A DNA stretch of 64,000 nt from Fibrobacter succinogenes (GTDB taxonomy: Bacteria; Fibrobacterota; Fibrobacteria; Fibrobacterales; Fibrobacteraceae): contig CADAWC010000003.1 in assembly GCA_902791475.1 (NCBI GenBank), positions 62,001 through 126,000 on the forward strand, written 5' to 3'. The notes beneath the pieces are model-generated. The model was given only the letters and a program-made list of their open reading frames with translations, had not been told where the DNA came from and made no database searches. The position numbers and the translations under genes were made by a program. Shown piece by piece: positions 36,201 to 44,442 of the stretch. The stretch's first letter is position 1; every line of letters starts with the position of its first letter.

Positions 36201-37208
36201 AAAATGGTCATTGGACTGTCTGCAAATGAGGTTGTTTGGGAACTGCTTTTTTAGGAAAGCCGCAAAATTGAGCAGGAACTCATTACCCTTGTCGTAACCA
36301 TTCGCATTGTTGTAAAGTTTCATCCCGACAATATCAAAATAAATGACACAGGGAATTCCGCCTGCAATCCTGATATCATCGGCAAAGTCCTCGCCGCGCA
36401 TGCGGGCATATTCCATATTCGGAAGCCCCGTCAATGTATCGAAATAGCGGTCCGTCCTCTCACTTATCCTGTGGAAAATAGCATCCTTGCCATGCCATTT
36501 GATGAGGCTTGCCTTTAAAATCAGGTCGCCACCCGTGCGCGAATTAGGCACAATCACTTCGCCTTTCTCAAGAACCTCGTCAAGTGTGATAAGCTGGACT
36601 TCATTGGGGTCAAAGAAATACTCTTCAAACGTAATGCCGGAATCAAAAGCTTTTACAGGCGTCCAAATTTTATCAACAGACGCACTGAGCATATAGATTT
36701 CATGAGTTTTTGCATCGACAATGACAAAAGGCTCTACGCTGTCATTGTTCAAGAACTCCATCAAGCCATTATCGAATTCATTGCGAAAATCTCTACATGT
36801 TTCACAAGCGGAAGTCACATCGTCATAAATAACGATTGCACATTCTGAGCCATCATCCAAAACACGATGGTAACCTTGAGCATGCACCGTACAGTATTCG
36901 TCCTTGCCATACAATTTTTGACGGTAAACAACCTCGTAACGACCATCCTTGGATTTTGCGAATTCTTTAGCCTTAGTCGCTACAAAAACAATGTCTTCGC
37001 GATGGACATCCCTGTACATGTCCGTATCAAGGAATTTCAGCAAATCTTCGCGAGTACTACCAGGGGTCTGCCAACGAACAAGTCCATCAGAAACAAGAAT
37101 AGTCTGAATATGACCATCTACAAATCGGTAGACCGCAAGCGGAACTTCGGAATGCTCCAATTCATTCCGTATCCCCTCAGGAATCTTTTTTTCAGCAGCA
37201 TCAGACAT
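33243..37208 (-). CDS. Large multidomain c-di-GMP signalling protein (PAS, GGDEF, EAL, receiver, PAS)
   Basis: This 1321-residue protein has, in order, an N-terminal PAS-like region, a GGDEF-fold domain (about 255-415, DTLTGLPNMEYA) whose GGDEF motif reads SNDHF and is probably inactive, and an EAL phosphodiesterase domain (about 440-690). The EAL residues are intact (GMEALARW, SFNLS, EITES, DDFGSGYSS, ELKID, AEGVET, QGYYYGKP). A PAS-like segment follows, then a receiver-like domain (about 809-926, candidate Asp in IALIDAALPKIDG), and at least one more PAS domain (from about 940), with 250 further residues. It is probably a c-di-GMP hydrolase. No transmembrane segment is obvious. ATG 37208 has GGAGG nine bases upstream. 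Confidence 0.9.
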   Translation of the reverse strand: MSDAAEKKIPEGIRNELEHSEVPLAVYRFVDGHIQTILVSDGLVRWQTPGSTREDLLKFLDTDMYRDVHREDIVFVATKAKEFAKSKDGRYEVVYRQKLYGKDEYCTVHAQGYHRVLDDGSECAIVIYDDVTSACETCRDFRNEFDNGLMEFLNNDSVEPFVIVDAKTHEIYMLSASVDKIWTPVKAFDSGITFEEYFFDPNEVQLITLDEVLEKGEVIVPNSRTGGDLILKASLIKWHGKDAIFHRISERTDRYFDTLTGLPNMEYARMRGEDFADDIRIAGGIPCVIYFDIVGMKLYNNANGYDKGNEFLLNFAAFLKKQFPNNLICRQSNDHFTIVADNRNAEEKLNEVRKYVKSVISKISMDVNVGLCKIDEFEDMLNASEKAKIACKVQKLSGDNFIRYYDDDLRKALVLQNYVVNHIDEAIKNGYIKVYYQPVVRTITETFCGMEALARWVDPQYGFLNPAVFIGALEESRQIHKLDSHVINIVCKEMREEMDDGNPVVPVSFNLSRLDFIGCDIFEVVERALDKYKIDRDYIRVEITESIMASDSYVRNEIQRFRLAGYEVWMDDFGSGYSSLNTLKDYKFDELKIDMVFLSNFNEASRTIIRSTVRMAKNLGLKTLAEGVETKEQMEFLKGIGCEKVQGYYYGKPMPLKETLRHMAAMGMHIEDPKSRLVYSRLGSLDYLVDTPKAVMSFENGIFKFLFVNKQYEEQLQSLGFSGFKDAEDASNDPKNPVYNKLREIQQAAYRAPQQVTYATHGTYVFLTGRLIADINGVRIYDMSLRNTHVSAEDSSSGSQNVVKFPVDAKTILLATVNLPNRSILEGILRSDYNLLFAEDGEQVLNILLEYGNKISIALIDAALPKIDGFKIIQKFRGEKREFQIPFVVMSDNMELAKEGVRLGAYQFILTPISNKEQVKSKIDGAIKNTELLHQLALNYMEYVPGGVILLEAMTGDILYVNGRALEIFDCDSVDDFRCLAGNKLEGAVLPEDYATVDEKLETLFRSGSSLPTQTTYRIKTKKGTVKRIYHVGRFFRDTPYGRILSVFVSEDDMALKNYFGRKNAFKLFMASGEATHTKSYEPGYKAFLFWNLTKNSPVIRMEGISYIPEEMNGKYTYDAHYNYLSGLMSKDSVNVQKTANYTREKLILAYVNKRPVPPLNLNYNFKNGWFSIKSTFDMMADPDSGDIILKLQNENDTDVEAYKELTDAVVLNLYDQIIYIDGNTDKMLTLSSVDGKPMYVQRSISDSIENLCKLFQMPVCSVEAFMERANRNSASGETYGRTLTLEDGHVKFVRAKSLYNGSDKYIITVSDVTHAKNELI

Positions 37209-37424
37209 AACCACACGCCTCCGCAACGAAGGATTTTACATCCCATAATGGTCCAAAACCACTCCCCTCCCAAGATCTCCCCCCCTAAAAGCTAAAAATA
37301 ACCTTTATTTATTAAAATAGCATAAATTTTTAAAAACCGCAAGTTTTACAAAATATTTTTGTATCAAAATTAAAGTATTGTTGTGACCGGCAGCACATGT
37401 TGTAAATCAAGAAAATCTAGCATT

Positions 37425-37452
37425 AGAAAAATCCCGCATTCCATGCGGGATT
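37425..37452 (-). terminator. Rho-independent terminator after the SDR gene
   Basis: ATCCCGCA and TGCGGGAT pair around TTCCA, followed on the minus strand by TTTTTCT. It lies about 38 bp beyond the SDR stop. The rest of the 281-bp gap up to the signalling gene is A/T-rich and holds no feature I can name. Confidence 0.85.
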
Positions 37453-37489
37453 AAACGTTCGCCATTCAGGCAAAAAAAACTAATAACGA

Positions 37490-38227
37490 TTAAGCGAAGA
37501 CGTTGCGACCAGCGTCTACAGCATCAGCGATACTCTTGCCCACGTAATCCTGGGCGCTAAACCAGCGACCACTCTTCTTGTCATCGAGAAGCACGCTCAC
37601 AAGAGCTCCCGGAATAACTGTTTCAGGTGCGTTCGGAGCGTTCGGACCGCCGAGATCCGTACGGAGCCACCCCGGATCCATGACATTCATCATCACGTCC
37701 GTACCGTTCAGCTTGCAGGCAAAATCCTTCACGAACTTGGTAAGGGCAGCTTTTGCGCAGGCATAAGCGGCAAGTTCCGGTTCATTGGCAATACCGCTTG
37801 TCGTAAGCTGCATGCGGCCAAAACCGCGTTTGATCATGCCCGGCAAAAAGTGATACACAATCTTCATCGGCGCAAAGAAGTTCACCGCCATCGCCTGGCG
37901 GAAATCATCCATCGTATTCGTCGTGTAATCGGAAAAATAGTGGCTCATAAGGCCCGCATTGTTGAATACGAGGTCCACCTGCACGCCAAAGGAATCGATT
38001 TCGGCAAGAGCGGCATCAATTTCATCTTCCTTCTCGAGATTGCAGCCCACGGCCTTCACCTGCACACCATACGGAGCAAGTTCGGCAATCACCTTTTCGG
38101 CATGGCTCTTGTCGCGCCCCTGCAAGATGAGGTTTGCACCGAGCTTAGCCATTTCGATAGCGATGAGGCGTCCGACACCACGGCATCCGCCCGTCACCAA
38201 GCACCATTTTCCTTTTACATCAATCAT
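37490..38227 (-). CDS. Short-chain dehydrogenase/reductase
   Basis: The 245-residue SDR protein has the cofactor loop VTGGCRGVGRLIA (TGxxxGxG), LVFNNAGLMSH (NNAG), the catalytic Ser in LTTSGIANEPE and the Y-x-x-x-K pair in YACAKAAL. RDKSH after the second strand points to NADP preference. The substrate is not predictable. The gene is divergent from the XRE regulator, with a 306-bp gap between them. Confidence 0.92.
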   Translation of the reverse strand: MIDVKGKWCLVTGGCRGVGRLIAIEMAKLGANLILQGRDKSHAEKVIAELAPYGVQVKAVGCNLEKEDEIDAALAEIDSFGVQVDLVFNNAGLMSHYFSDYTTNTMDDFRQAMAVNFFAPMKIVYHFLPGMIKRGFGRMQLTTSGIANEPELAAYACAKAALTKFVKDFACKLNGTDVMMNVMDPGWLRTDLGGPNAPNAPETVIPGALVSVLLDDKKSGRWFSAQDYVGKSIADAVDAGRNVFA

Positions 38228-38358
38228 TCCGTATCCCTTTGCGCAAAGCGCGATAAATTTTTACCCTACGAAAAATAATCAATCCTTTTTGAATAAAAAC
38301 AAACGAATAAAACGTTTCTGTATACAAACGTAAAAGATACCCAATTTTTCTCGTTGTC

Positions 38359-38371
38359 TTTCGATACGAAA
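38359..38371. promoter_or_regulatory. Possible operator palindrome between the SDR and XRE genes
   Basis: TTTCGATACGAAA is a perfect 5+3+5 palindrome in the middle of the 306-bp divergent gap (38228-38533). The rest of the gap is A/T-rich with several TTTTTACG-like tracts. A role as a binding site for the adjacent XRE protein is only a guess from position. Confidence 0.3.
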
Positions 38372-38533
38372 AATCCCGTTTTTTAGTCAAAAATGAGATT
38401 TTTTCCGAAAACACACACATCGTCATTTTACGATATATGTTTTTAAGAAAATCAAAAGATTTCAAAGTTTTACGTCTTTTGCAAACTATCGCATGCACAA
38501 AAAATTTGCGCAATTACGTAAAATTAGCACCTG

Positions 38534-38899
38534 ATGAATTACGAGACGCTCCTACTACACGAAGCCATCAGGCTACTCATTATTTCCATCCGGCAACAGC
38601 GGCGGCAGACACAGCAGTCGCTATCCATTGAATCGGGAATTTCAAGGCAGTATATATCGCAGATGGAGTGCGGTAAACGAATACCATCGATAGACACGCT
38701 CTCGCAACTCGCCATCGCCCTCAAGACAAGTATGGGGTCACTCATGGCAGAACTTGACCGCATTTACCAGCACCTGTTCTGGCAAAGCCAAACCAATCAA
38801 GCCGACAAAACAGACGATCCTTTAACAAGGTGCGCCGCCGAAACTCGCAACGCAAGCCTAGAATACATCCGCAGGGCGGGAGGGTTAGACAAGCCATAG
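38534..38899 (+). CDS. XRE-family transcriptional regulator
   Basis: The 121-residue protein has a Cro/CI-type helix-turn-helix (about 18-72; QQSLSIESGISRQYISQMEC and PSIDTLSQLAIALKTSMGSL). A short C-terminal tail of unknown function follows. It precedes rlmN by 40 bp on the same strand. A regulator of its own transcript or of the divergent SDR gene is plausible but untested. Confidence 0.9.
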   Translation: MNYETLLLHEAIRLLIISIRQQRRQTQQSLSIESGISRQYISQMECGKRIPSIDTLSQLAIALKTSMGSLMAELDRIYQHLFWQSQTNQADKTDDPLTRCAAETRNASLEYIRRAGGLDKP

Positions 38900-38939
38900 C
38901 CCTTAACAAAAAGCTTAAAATTTTCTATCTTTTAGAGCT

Positions 38940-40013
38940 ATGGAATGGCAGCGCAATATAAAAACTTTGACAACCGACGAGCTCAAAGCTTGGCTTCGGG
39001 ACGTTGACGAAAAGCCCTACCGCGCCGACCAAATTCAAAAATGGCTATTCTGCCAGCAGGTGCGTTCTTACGACGAGATGGTGAACATCTCCCCTGCCCT
39101 CCGCGAAAAAATGGCAAAACAGTTCACGCTTTGCGGTCTCAAGGAAGACCAGCGTTCTGTTTCTGTCGACGGGACGGTCAAGTGGCTTTTTGAGACCGAA
39201 GACGGTCACCATATCGAAACCGTGATGATCCCGGCAAACGGTCGCTATTCCGTTTGCGTTTCGACCCAGGTCGGCTGCGCCATGAACTGCGCATTCTGCC
39301 GCACCGCCAAGATGGGGTTCACGCGAAACCTCGAAGCAGGCGAAATTCTCGAAGAAATCATTAACGTCAACTGGTACTTGAAAGACAACGGCTTCATGAA
39401 CGAAGAAGGCGGAGTCGCCCAGGTGACGAACATTATCTTCATGGGCATGGGCGAACCGCTCAACAACCTCGAGAACGTCCACCGCGTCTGCTGCACGCTC
39501 CATAACCAGAAACTTTTCAACATGGGCGCAAAGCGCATGACCGTGAGCACTTCGGGTGTCGTCCCGAAGATCAAGGAACTCGTGGACCGCAACACGCCCT
39601 GCTGCCTCGCCGTGAGCCTCAACAGCACGAACAACGAGTACCGTTCGTCCGTGATGCCGGTGAACAAGACCTGGCCTATCGAAAAACTTTTGGAGGCGGT
39701 TGACGAATACATCCGCCACACCGATAATTATGTGACGTTCGAGTTCGTGCTCATCCAGAACATCACCTGCACGCCCAAGGCGGCAAAGGAACTCATCCGC
39801 ATATGCGCCCCGCGCCGCGTGAAGGTGAACGCCATCGTGCTTAACGACGGCGACGACCCGACGCTCCACGCCCCCACCCCCGAAGAGGTGGAAGATTTCC
39901 TCGCCGCCGTGCGAGCTGCTGAAATTCAAATCACGATCCGCAATCCACGCGGTAGGGATATTCTTGCCGCGTGTGGACAATTAGCGTACAAAAAGGAAGG
40001 TAAAGAATGTTAA
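38940..40013 (+). CDS. rlmN: 23S rRNA/tRNA (adenine-C2)-methyltransferase RlmN
   Basis: RlmN is a radical-SAM enzyme that methylates C2 of A2503 in 23S rRNA and A37 in some tRNAs. The 357-residue protein has YRADQIQKWLF near the N-terminus, the cluster motif CAMNCAFC, FMGMGEPLNN, MTVSTSGVVPKI, LAVSLNSTN, and the C-terminal Cys in ILAACGQLA that forms the methyl-Cys intermediate. It overlaps the next gene by 7 bp. Confidence 0.97.
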   Translation: MEWQRNIKTLTTDELKAWLRDVDEKPYRADQIQKWLFCQQVRSYDEMVNISPALREKMAKQFTLCGLKEDQRSVSVDGTVKWLFETEDGHHIETVMIPANGRYSVCVSTQVGCAMNCAFCRTAKMGFTRNLEAGEILEEIINVNWYLKDNGFMNEEGGVAQVTNIIFMGMGEPLNNLENVHRVCCTLHNQKLFNMGAKRMTVSTSGVVPKIKELVDRNTPCCLAVSLNSTNNEYRSSVMPVNKTWPIEKLLEAVDEYIRHTDNYVTFEFVLIQNITCTPKAAKELIRICAPRRVKVNAIVLNDGDDPTLHAPTPEEVEDFLAAVRAAEIQITIRNPRGRDILAACGQLAYKKEGKEC

Positions 40014-40627
40014 CGCAAAACCTCCCGGAATTCTGGGATAATCTTTATGCCGAAGGCAAGGACTACTGGAATTTCAAGAAGGCGACTCCTGCCCTGCTTG
40101 AATTTTTCAAGCACCCCTCCTGCCCTGCAGAGGGCTCTGTGCTGATTCCAGGCGCCGGGTTCGGCTACGATGCCGAGGCATGGGCTTTGCGTGGACACGA
40201 TGTTTTGGCAGTCGACTTTGCGCCGACCGCCGTTGATGAACTGGACCACTTGAGCCGCAAGCACAAGAACTTGCGCTCTCTCGACCTCGACTTGTTCACG
40301 CTCTCGCCGAAGGATGCCAAGCGTGGTGGCCAGCAGTTCGATATCATTTATGACTACGGCACGTTCTCGGCAATCCATCCGGGCCGCCGCGACGAATTCT
40401 TCGAAGTCTGCTACAAGATGATGAAGGACGACGGTGTGTTCATCTGCCTCATGTACCCGCTTATGAACGGCAAGACAATGCAGGGTCCTCCGCACTGCAT
40501 GAGCGAAGGCGAGCTTATGGCACGCCTGGATGGCGTTTTTGACATTGTCGAACGCATTAAGCCCACGAACAGCATTCCGGGCCGCGAAGGCAAGGAAGAA
40601 TTCTGGCTTTTGAAGAAGTGCCTGTAA
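40007..40627 (+). CDS. TPMT-like SAM-dependent methyltransferase
   Basis: The 206-residue protein has a class I methyltransferase fold with motif I VLIPGAGFGYDAEAWALRGHDV and the TPMT-family opening PEFWDNLYAEGKDYWNFKKATPALLEF (here split as PEFWDNLYAEGKDYW and NFKKATPALLEF). DYGTFSAIHPGRRDEF is also typical of bacterial thiopurine methyltransferase relatives, some of which methylate halides, thiols or tellurite. The substrate is unknown. The gene overlaps rlmN by 7 bp, so it is coupled to it. Confidence 0.87.
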   Translation: MLTQNLPEFWDNLYAEGKDYWNFKKATPALLEFFKHPSCPAEGSVLIPGAGFGYDAEAWALRGHDVLAVDFAPTAVDELDHLSRKHKNLRSLDLDLFTLSPKDAKRGGQQFDIIYDYGTFSAIHPGRRDEFFEVCYKMMKDDGVFICLMYPLMNGKTMQGPPHCMSEGELMARLDGVFDIVERIKPTNSIPGREGKEEFWLLKKCL

Positions 40628-40631
40628 TAGT

Positions 40632-40670
40632 ATTAGTTGGCAGAACTTAGATTTTAGAACTTAGTACATT
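40632..40670. repeat. Short heptanucleotide array, TTAGAAC flavour (copy C1)
   Basis: AGTTGGCAGAACTTAGATTTTAGAACTTAG is written here as units AGTTGGC, AGAACTTAGAT, TTTAGAA and CTTAGTA. The same block AGTTGGCAGA-CTTAGA recurs at 48522-48572. Only one arm is visible. It lies directly after the methyltransferase stop. Confidence 0.6.
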
Positions 40671-40703
40671 CAATTTGTTAAGCCCGCCAACATTTTAGTT
40701 GTC

Positions 40704-40735
40704 ACCCCGGCCTCCGTGCCGGGGTCTCTTTTTCT
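40704..40735 (+). terminator. Hairpin terminator after the methyltransferase gene (REP-like)
   Basis: ACCCCGGC and GCCGGGGT pair around CCTCCGT-like loop bases and are followed by CTCTTTTTCT. The stem is identical to the one after rho at 19040-19061. Confidence 0.75.
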
Positions 40736-40825
40736 AGACTTTGCGCTTGTAAAAAATGCACGGAGCACTCCACAGGCACACCATTTTTTTGTATTTTTAG
40801 CCCAGTTTTTTATAAGGATTTTACT

Positions 40826-41323
40826 ATGGCTAATGATTTATGCCCGTGCGGTTCTGGCAAGGCCTATTGCGATTGCTGCGAACCGATTATTAAGAAGACC
40901 ACTCTCGCCCCGTCTCCGGAAGCCCTTATGCGCTCCCGTTACACCGCTTATGCCAAGCACGAAATTGCATGGCTCAAGGATTCTCTCGAAGCCACACAGC
41001 GTGACGACTTTGACGAACCGAGCGTAGAAGCCTGGAGCCGTCAGTCCGAATGGCTCGGCATCGAAATCAAGCAGACCAAGACCGAAGAAGACAAGAACAT
41101 CGGTTGGGTCGAATTTGTCGCTCGTTTCAAGCAGGGAAACATCACCCGCAACCACCACGAACTTGGCGAATTCCACAAGGTCGGCGGTGCATGGTACTTC
41201 TATGATGGTCGTGCCGTGAAGCAGGAAACTGTCCGCCACGAAGGTCCGGTTGTTGGCCGTAACGACCCGTGCCCGTGCGGTTCAGGCAAGAAGTACAAGA
41301 AGTGCTGCGGCGCGAATAAGTAA
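40826..41323 (+). CDS. YchJ-like SEC-C motif protein
   Basis: The 165-residue protein carries a SEC-C zinc-binding motif at each end ([13 protein letters not shown] near residue 6 and [13 protein letters not shown] near 149) with a YchJ-type NTF2-like middle domain ([36 protein letters not shown]). SEC-C motifs bind zinc and, in SecA, contact SecB and the ribosome. The role of YchJ proteins is not established. The gene is monocistronic between a REP-like terminator and array A4. Confidence 0.9.
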   Translation: MANDLCPCGSGKAYCDCCEPIIKKTTLAPSPEALMRSRYTAYAKHEIAWLKDSLEATQRDDFDEPSVEAWSRQSEWLGIEIKQTKTEEDKNIGWVEFVARFKQGNITRNHHELGEFHKVGGAWYFYDGRAVKQETVRHEGPVVGRNDPCPCGSGKKYKKCCGANK

Positions 41324-41325
41324 GA

Positions 41326-41444
41326 AGTTAAGAGTTCTGAGTTACTAGTTACTAGAATTTCATAACAAGAATTTCTAGTAGCTGTAATCTATAAACTAAT
41401 AACTTAATAATTCTAGTAACTATCAACTATTAACTAGTAACTAA
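41326..41444. repeat. Inverted heptanucleotide array, TAGTTAC flavour (copy A4)
   Basis: The left arm has GAGTTAC TAGTTAC TAGAATT and the right arm CTAGTAA CTATCAA CTATTAA CTAGTAA CTAAATC, separated by an A/T-rich core. The right arm stops six bases before the argC ATG, so the argC leader and ribosome-binding region are made largely of this repeat. Confidence 0.82.
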
Positions 41445-41449
41445 ATCAA

Positions 41450-42415
41450 ATGTTCAAAGTTTTCGTAGATGGCGAAGCAGGAACGACTGGCCTGCAAATT
41501 TTCGAGAGACTTGCCAAGCGCAACGACCTGGAAATTCTCAAGATCAATCCAGAACTCCGCAAAGACGTGAACGAACGCCAGAAGATGATCAATGAATCTG
41601 ACGTGACGTTCCTTTGCCTCCCGGACGCAGCGTCCATGGAAAGCGCCGCCCTCTGCACGAATCCGAACACGCGCATCATCGACGCCTCCACGGCTCATCG
41701 CGTGAACCCGGCTTGGACATACGGTATGCCAGAACTTTCGGCCGAACAACGCGAAGCGATTTCAAAGAGCAAGCGCATTGCAAACCCCGGTTGCCACGCC
41801 TCCGGATTTATCCTCGGTGTGCACCCGCTCGTTGCATCGGGCATCCTCCCGAAGAGCGCAAACCTCGCGGCCTACAGCATCACCGGTTACTCCGGCGGTG
41901 GCAAGAAACTCATCGCCGAATACGAAGCCGAAGAAAACTTGAGCCACAAGGCTGGTGAATCGAAGGCCATCATGGCTCCCGCCCCGTACGCGCTTGCGCT
42001 CGCCCACAAGCACCTCCCCGAAATGAAGAAGTACTGCGGACTCGAAAACACGCCGTTCTTCAACCCGGTGCTTGGCCCCTACTACAAGGGTATGGCCGTG
42101 ACGGTCGCCATCTTCCCGAACATGCTCACGAAGAAGGTCGGTCCGCAGGACTTGACCGAAATCCTCGCCAAGCATTACGAAAGTTCAAAGTTCGTGAAGG
42201 TCCTGCCGTACGAAGCCGCTCCGGTGCTCTTCAACGGCCGCTTGGACCCGACGGTCTGCAACGACACGAACAACGCCCGCATCCAAGTTTTCGGCAACGA
42301 AAACATCATGCAGGTCACGACGATTATCGACAACCTCGGCAAGGGTGCTAGCGGCGCTGCTATTCAGAACATGAATATCGCGCTCGGATTGGACGAAACA
42401 ATCGGATTGGTTTAA
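41450..42415 (+). CDS. argC: N-acetyl-gamma-glutamyl-phosphate reductase
   Basis: ArgC reduces acetylglutamyl phosphate to the semialdehyde in arginine synthesis. The 321-residue protein begins VFVDGEAGTTGLQIFERL (type 2 ArgC with an altered nucleotide loop) and has the catalytic Cys in IANPGCHASGFILGVHPLV. ITGYSGGGKKLI and KGMAVTVAIFP follow. The short length and GEAGTTG opening are those of the 2-subfamily. There is no clear Shine-Dalgarno because the upstream bases belong to array A4. A strong terminator follows the gene. Confidence 0.95.
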   Translation: MFKVFVDGEAGTTGLQIFERLAKRNDLEILKINPELRKDVNERQKMINESDVTFLCLPDAASMESAALCTNPNTRIIDASTAHRVNPAWTYGMPELSAEQREAISKSKRIANPGCHASGFILGVHPLVASGILPKSANLAAYSITGYSGGGKKLIAEYEAEENLSHKAGESKAIMAPAPYALALAHKHLPEMKKYCGLENTPFFNPVLGPYYKGMAVTVAIFPNMLTKKVGPQDLTEILAKHYESSKFVKVLPYEAAPVLFNGRLDPTVCNDTNNARIQVFGNENIMQVTTIIDNLGKGASGAAIQNMNIALGLDETIGLV

Positions 42416-42441
42416 TCCGCATTCATCACCCGTTAAATTTC

Positions 42442-42482
42442 AAAAAACGCCAAAGCTCCATGAGTTTTGGCGTTTTTTGTTT
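42442..42482 (+). terminator. Bidirectional rho-independent terminator after argC
   Basis: AAAAAACGCCAAA and TTTTGGCGTTTTTT pair around GCTCCATGAG. The T run on the plus strand serves argC. Confidence 0.9.
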
Positions 42483-42670
42483 TTGGAGGTGAAATATTAG
42501 ATGGAAAAACTAAGCCTCGTTATCCATAATTACGCCTCAGTTGCTGAATTATCCTTCTACAATATAGGCTTTTTAAACCGAAAAAACAATACCCACAAAT
42601 TGGGATTGACCGTAATATAGATTTGACCCATTTCAAAAACAAGGGGTCGTTCGTCGTGCAGTTTTGAGAC
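42483..42670. other. Non-coding gap with no recognisable content
   Basis: The 302-bp argC-FISUMP gap contains terminators at both ends. The middle (42483-42670) has a short minus-strand frame of 64 codons that resembles no family I know. It may be a decayed gene end, but nothing supports this strongly. Confidence 0.4.
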
Positions 42671-42701
42671 AAAAGAGAAAGCCAGCCCGAGGTGGGCTGG
42701 C
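42671..42701 (-). terminator. Rho-independent terminator after the FISUMP gene
   Basis: GCCAGCCC and GGGCTGGC pair around ACCTC-like loop bases, followed on the minus strand by TTTCTCTTTT, 16 bp beyond the stop at 42718. Confidence 0.85.
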
Positions 42702-42717
42702 GACGTTTATACAAATT

Positions 42718-44442
42718 CTACCGAATTTGTCCTTTATCTTTGTTGCGATAGTATATATACGCATCTTCACTTTCCCAACAACCGCAATATTCAACAGCAG
42801 CAAAATTACATCCGTTTATTTTTTGGAGGCAATCAATAGCATTGGGGCTTTTACACTCTATAAAACGAGCATTACCAAGATTAGCGTAAGCGCAAGCCTG
42901 AATCAAAGTCGGAAGATAAAACATTCGATCCCCTTTATCCTTACTACTATTCTCACTACTACTAGATTTGACAACTTGACTACTGCTACTACTAGAGCCT
43001 CCATTTTTGACACAGCGGACATAAAAATAAGTGGGCTCTACTCCATGGTTCCATAGAGAATACGCAGTATCGGACTCAACAACCCAAGGTCTTGTTTGCG
43101 TGCCACTCCAATATATAACTTTTGTTCCCAATCCATGAGGACATCGTATTGCATTACCCCCAACACCAGCAGGGATTATCGATAAACCAGACCCATTTGT
43201 AGCATTCGGCCATCCATCAAATTCCACTGCCTGCATCTCACCAACATTCTTTCCAAGATATTCGTATAAATATTCCCATTCTTCAACCGTTGGTAAATGC
43301 CAACCAATTGGACATACTTCTGTAGCATCTTTCCATGAATAGCTATTGCCGAGCTTTCCATATGGATAGACGGAAACAGTATAACCATCATCTCTCATAT
43401 TCTCAGCCATCCACTCATACGAACCTATTGTAACCGTTTTGTACTGATTACTCAGCGTATGCACCGTACCATACACTATCTCAGCATCGTTAAGAAAATT
43501 AGTATATAGAGCATTAAAATTAAGACCAATCCCATTAAGCTCATACGAAACGCCTTTGTATGTAACGCTGCAATCAGACGACTTAGGCTGTTGAATAGAC
43601 GTATTTTCAACTGAAGAACTTGATGCTGTCACACTTGAAGAAGACTTTACGGAGCTGCTTGATATTGCAGTTTCGCTAGACGAGGATTCTTGAGTTTGCA
43701 CAGGAGCATCTCCCTTTAGACAACGGACGGAATATCCGTTGACTTTATGGGCTGTGCTCAACTGCACACCGTAGATATCCAAGTGCATTATGTACGCATC
43801 AACGCTACGGCTACGATCCTCAGTAGAACTCCAAAAATAAGCATGATAGCCTTCACCACCGTAATCCCCATTACGCCCCCGACCGCCAGCAGAGAGTGTT
43901 GAGAAAGAAAATGCATCCGTTCCATTTCCTTTAATCCAACCCAAAGTGGACATGAGTCTCTCGCTATTCTTGCGTCCGGTTGGTGCATTTCCACCGAGTG
44001 TATTCAACAAAGTGTTCCATTCTGTTTGCGAAGGCAAGTGCCAACCAGAAGGACAAGCATCCATTGCCGCATCCCACGTATAAAGGCGACCATACTTATC
44101 ACAATAACTTGCAGTATCGTTATAACAAAAACTATTCACAGTTTCGTAGTTCAGGTTCTGAGCCAACCAAGTCTGAGTGCCAATTGTCACCGTCTTATAG
44201 ATTTGTCCATCGCGCTCATCTATCACGCTTCCAGTTTCAACTGTATATACAGGAGTATCCTCTTTTTTCCCGGAGCTTGAAACAGAAATTGCTTTAACAC
44301 TGCTACTGGAATTTACAGTTTCTTCAGGCAAAATATTTTCTTGCGCAGAATTAGCATTATTTGGCGAACTAGGATCATCGTCACAGGCAACGAAGAAGCC
44401 TGCGGTCGCAATCGACAAACAGAACAAAATACCCTTTTTCAC
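42718..44442 (-). CDS. Lipoprotein with two FISUMP domains
   Basis: The 574-residue protein has a lipoprotein signal (ATAGFFVACDDD, Cys at about 20). A first FISUMP domain (about 75-250) contains QIYKTVTIGTQTWLAQNLNY, CPSGWHLPSQTEWNTLL and YFWSSTEDR; a poly-Ser linker follows (SSSSETAISSSSVKSSSS). A second, more divergent FISUMP domain (about 325-485) has YKTVTIGSYEWMAENM, CPIGWHLPTVEEWEYL and YFYVRCVKNG. A further Ser-rich linker leads to a Cys-containing tail. FISUMP proteins form a very large family in Fibrobacter with a C-type-lectin-like look; their roles are largely unknown. It overlaps the upstream DUF2971-like gene by 4 bp. Confidence 0.92.
   Translation of the reverse strand: MKKGILFCLSIATAGFFVACDDDPSSPNNANSAQENILPEETVNSSSSVKAISVSSSGKKEDTPVYTVETGSVIDERDGQIYKTVTIGTQTWLAQNLNYETVNSFCYNDTASYCDKYGRLYTWDAAMDACPSGWHLPSQTEWNTLLNTLGGNAPTGRKNSERLMSTLGWIKGNGTDAFSFSTLSAGGRGRNGDYGGEGYHAYFWSSTEDRSRSVDAYIMHLDIYGVQLSTAHKVNGYSVRCLKGDAPVQTQESSSSETAISSSSVKSSSSVTASSSSVENTSIQQPKSSDCSVTYKGVSYELNGIGLNFNALYTNFLNDAEIVYGTVHTLSNQYKTVTIGSYEWMAENMRDDGYTVSVYPYGKLGNSYSWKDATEVCPIGWHLPTVEEWEYLYEYLGKNVGEMQAVEFDGWPNATNGSGLSIIPAGVGGNAIRCPHGLGTKVIYWSGTQTRPWVVESDTAYSLWNHGVEPTYFYVRCVKNGGSSSSSSQVVKSSSSENSSKDKGDRMFYLPTLIQACAYANLGNARFIECKSPNAIDCLQKINGCNFAAVEYCGCWESEDAYIYYRNKDKGQIR

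Noticed and set aside
42483..42670. Transposase remnant or small gene
   Set aside because: A 64-codon minus-strand frame was examined. It has no recognisable motif and runs through the terminator of the next gene.
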